From positions 1-22,742 of the forward strand of contig CALSCR010000622.1 in NCBI GenBank assembly GCA_943704495.1: 22,742 nucleotides of DNA. The letters run 5' to 3'. The notes under the pieces were generated by a model. The model saw only the letters and a list, made by a program, of their open reading frames with translations, searched no databases and had not been told where the DNA came from. Shown here one piece after another: positions 21,021 through 22,742 of this stretch. The position numbers and the translations under genes are program-made. The first letter of the stretch is position 1. Every line of letters starts with the position of its first letter. Source of the stretch: Pigoraptor chileana. Its lineage: Eukaryota; Opisthokonta; Filasterea.

Positions 21021-21394
21021 GGGGGGCGCGTGTGTGTGTACGTGCACGTCCACTGAATGTACAAAATCACTCTCCGTGAGTGTATATATATTACAACGAG
21101 AAACGCACGTGCTCGCCTTGCTCTTGTGGAGTGTCAATGGTACATCTTAGTCTGTATATGTGCACATCGCCAGTGATGCTGGTGGCTGAACTCCCTCGCT
21201 TGTCTGCCGTCTTGCTCAGAGTCCATCGACTTCAATCATTGCTTTCAGTGGTTCGTGTGTTTGTGATCTTATCGTTCACGTGGGCTATCATGTGATGGCA
21301 CGAGGGGAGAAATGTGTCTCTTTATAAGCCCTTATAGGCAGTACACGCACATACACATATTTGTGTATGTGCGTGTGTGCGGCACATAGAGCCC
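21021..21394. other. Convergent intergenic region between WDR8 and PP2C
   Basis: The 374 bp hold the 3' ends of both genes and no supported coding exon. A fragment CTCTTGTGGAGT at 21121-21132 resembles the start of copy B of the dispersed repeat (weak). CACGTG occurs at 21106 and 21277. No AATAAA was seen in either sense. Confidence 0.6.
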
Positions 21395-21917
21395 TCATTC
21401 TTCCTTCTTAACGCTACAGCGCATGTGTTGTGACGCGTTCCATTCGAAGAAGATGACAATGGCGGTGACGTTGTCGGTGCTTCCGCACGCATCCACGGCA
21501 TGCTCAGCCAGCCACTTGCTCGCAAAGTCCGGTCCCTCGCCCTTCATCTTGAATGTGGCCACAGCGCGTATGACTTCTGCATTGGTGTGCGTGGGTGTGC
21601 GTGTGGCCATATGTGCGGTGTGAGAAGGGTGAGTTTGAGTATGGGTTTGGAGGCTGATGTTGGACGCGTGTTGCAGCATACGACTAGCGCCACATTACCC
21701 TCTTTGTCCATGAAATTCCACAGCCCATCTGATGCTAGCACAACAAACTCGTGGTCGGGACGAACGGTGTGGCGGTTGACGGTGGGAATCGGCGATATGA
21801 AGTCCGCGTCACTCTGTGGGGCGTGACACGCGCACACACCAAAGCATGTCATTTGTTGTCTATTTCTCTCGTCTTTGTATCCGCGAGATGTTCGTGAGTA
21901 TGCTGTGTGTTTGTGTC

Positions 21918-21948
<31 letters not shown>

Positions 21949-22742
21949 GTGCGTCAGCGTCTGTGCCCCATACCTCGTTCATCGGGGCCTTGTGGAACGG
22001 ATCGCCCAATGCCCTGCTCATGTTAATGGATTCGCCGTGGGAAGTGATCCGCCCGCGTTCGTCCACTTTGCCTCCCGCTGCCTCAATGCGCGCACTCTCG
22101 TCGGGATCTGACCCCACATGTTATACGGGTTGTGTTTGGTATCGGTTGAGACACGGAATGGGTGCGAAATTAATCGGTTTTTTTTCATCATGCTAAAAAT
22201 GCACCAACACACGCACAACACACACGCACACGCACACAAAACGCACCGTCTGGTTTGTGGTCGCGGCTTATTTCCATCAGTCTCACGTGATCTTCATCAA
22301 CGCGACGTGCGAGCACGGCAGATGAGTCGCCCACATTTGCCACCCACACATCCGTGTCGGTCACCACGACAACGGTTGCCGTGGAACCGCCCTTTTTCTT
22401 GCCAAACCTGGCGAAAGGTTTTGTAGCATATATATATATATATATATATATCGTCTCAGTGTGCCTGCTCGCCTGAAATCAACACAACACCAACACAACA
22501 CAACACACACACACGCATACACACGCACACACACTCAAGCACACACTCGCTCGGCTCACACAAACGCGCGGCGATGCAAATGCATGTCTGCGTGCATGCG
22601 CACCGCACCTGTTGACTTCACTGAGAACAACCTCGTCCTCTATCACAAAGGCCTCCTTCAGTGCGCTTGCAACGTCGCCTGTCGTGAACGAGGGGTGTGC
22701 CGCAATCAGTCTGTGCATGCAGTGGTGCATCGGCCCGGGGGG
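21395..22742 (-). CDS. PP2C-type Ser/Thr protein phosphatase, 3' part (5' end off window), 5 exons seen
   Basis: Exons in transcript order: beyond 22742-22609, 22407-22247, 22107-21974, 21813-21699, 21576-21395, with consistent phases and a TGA stop. The product is a PPM-family, Mg2+/Mn2+-dependent phosphatase. In order, I see the helix HPSFTTGDVASALKEAF, then GGSTATVVVV and WVANVGDSSAVL (family motif with metal-site region). DHKPDDPDESARIEAAGG and SRALGD follow, then FVVLASDGLWNFM (metal-binding Asp) and CGSTDNVTAIVIFF (metal-binding Asp near the C-terminus). The N-terminal part of the catalytic domain, including the first metal-binding Asp motif, must lie beyond the right edge. A short Lys/Glu-rich tail ends the protein. 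Substrate and location cannot be told. The gene converges on WDR8. Confidence 0.92.
21905..21952 (-). repeat. Microsatellite of reversed polarity in PP2C intron 3
   Basis: The tract reads GT on the plus strand and AC on the sense strand, next to the donor. A short GT-rich stretch (21821-21841 on the opposite strand) precedes the acceptor. This inverts the usual order but keeps complementarity. Confidence 0.75.
22428..22552 (-). repeat. (TA)n and GT microsatellites in PP2C intron 1 of the window
   Basis: An uninterrupted (TA)n run (22428-22451) lies about 20 bp before the acceptor. An AC tract on the plus strand (GT in sense, about 22481-22552) lies towards the donor. Confidence 0.85.

Noticed and set aside
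1-22742. CRISPR arrays, operons, tRNA or rRNA genes, transposase or reverse-transcriptase genes
   Set aside because: None was seen. The only repeats are microsatellites, one 24-bp tandem, an octamer array and the short dispersed intronic element.

Overview
The window is a GC-rich stretch of nuclear DNA from a eukaryote, most likely a protist. Genes are split by canonical GT-AG introns of about 85-485 bp, many packed with (GT)n/(AC)n microsatellites, and there is no bacterial-style operon structure. I could not fix the lineage. A fused NAD(P)H glutamate synthase, RAB3GAP1 and WDR8/WRAP73 in one organism fit many protist groups and do not single one out. I rebuilt five genes exon by exon from splice sites, reading-frame phase and remembered family sequences. 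All 37 introns joined with consistent phase.

Layout: 1-580 is a left intergenic or promoter region. 581-5765 (+) is a RAB3GAP1-type Rab3 GTPase-activating protein catalytic subunit (11 exons, 1069 aa). 5766-6585 separates it from a convergent neighbour. 6586-14810 (-) is a fused two-domain glutamate synthase (GOGAT; 9 exons, 2104 aa) with a basic N-terminal targeting-like peptide. 14811-15729 is a divergent promoter region shared with the next gene. 15730-17042 (+) is phosphoserine phosphatase (6 exons, 221 aa). 17449-21020 (+) is a WDR8/WRAP73 WD-repeat protein (11 exons, 438 aa). 21395-22742 (-) is the 3' part of a PP2C-type Ser/Thr phosphatase, whose 5' end lies beyond the right edge.

GOGAT makes glutamate, and the phosphorylated serine pathway uses glutamate as amino donor one step before phosphoserine phosphatase. 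Their head-to-head arrangement is therefore a plausible metabolic pairing. The other genes (Rab regulation and autophagy, spindle pole or centrosome, phosphatase signalling) are housekeeping functions with no evident link.

The most unusual structure lies outside the exons. (1) GT-rich tracts sit on the sense strand near most donors, and several introns carry a complementary AC tract near the acceptor, so the pre-mRNA could fold across the intron. (2) A repeat of about 53 bp recurs in introns of RAB3GAP1 and WDR8, with weaker relics in GOGAT introns and downstream of WDR8. (3) The palindrome CACGTG occurs 31 times in 22.7 kb, about five times expectation. (4) 28 of 37 donors begin GTG rather than GTA.
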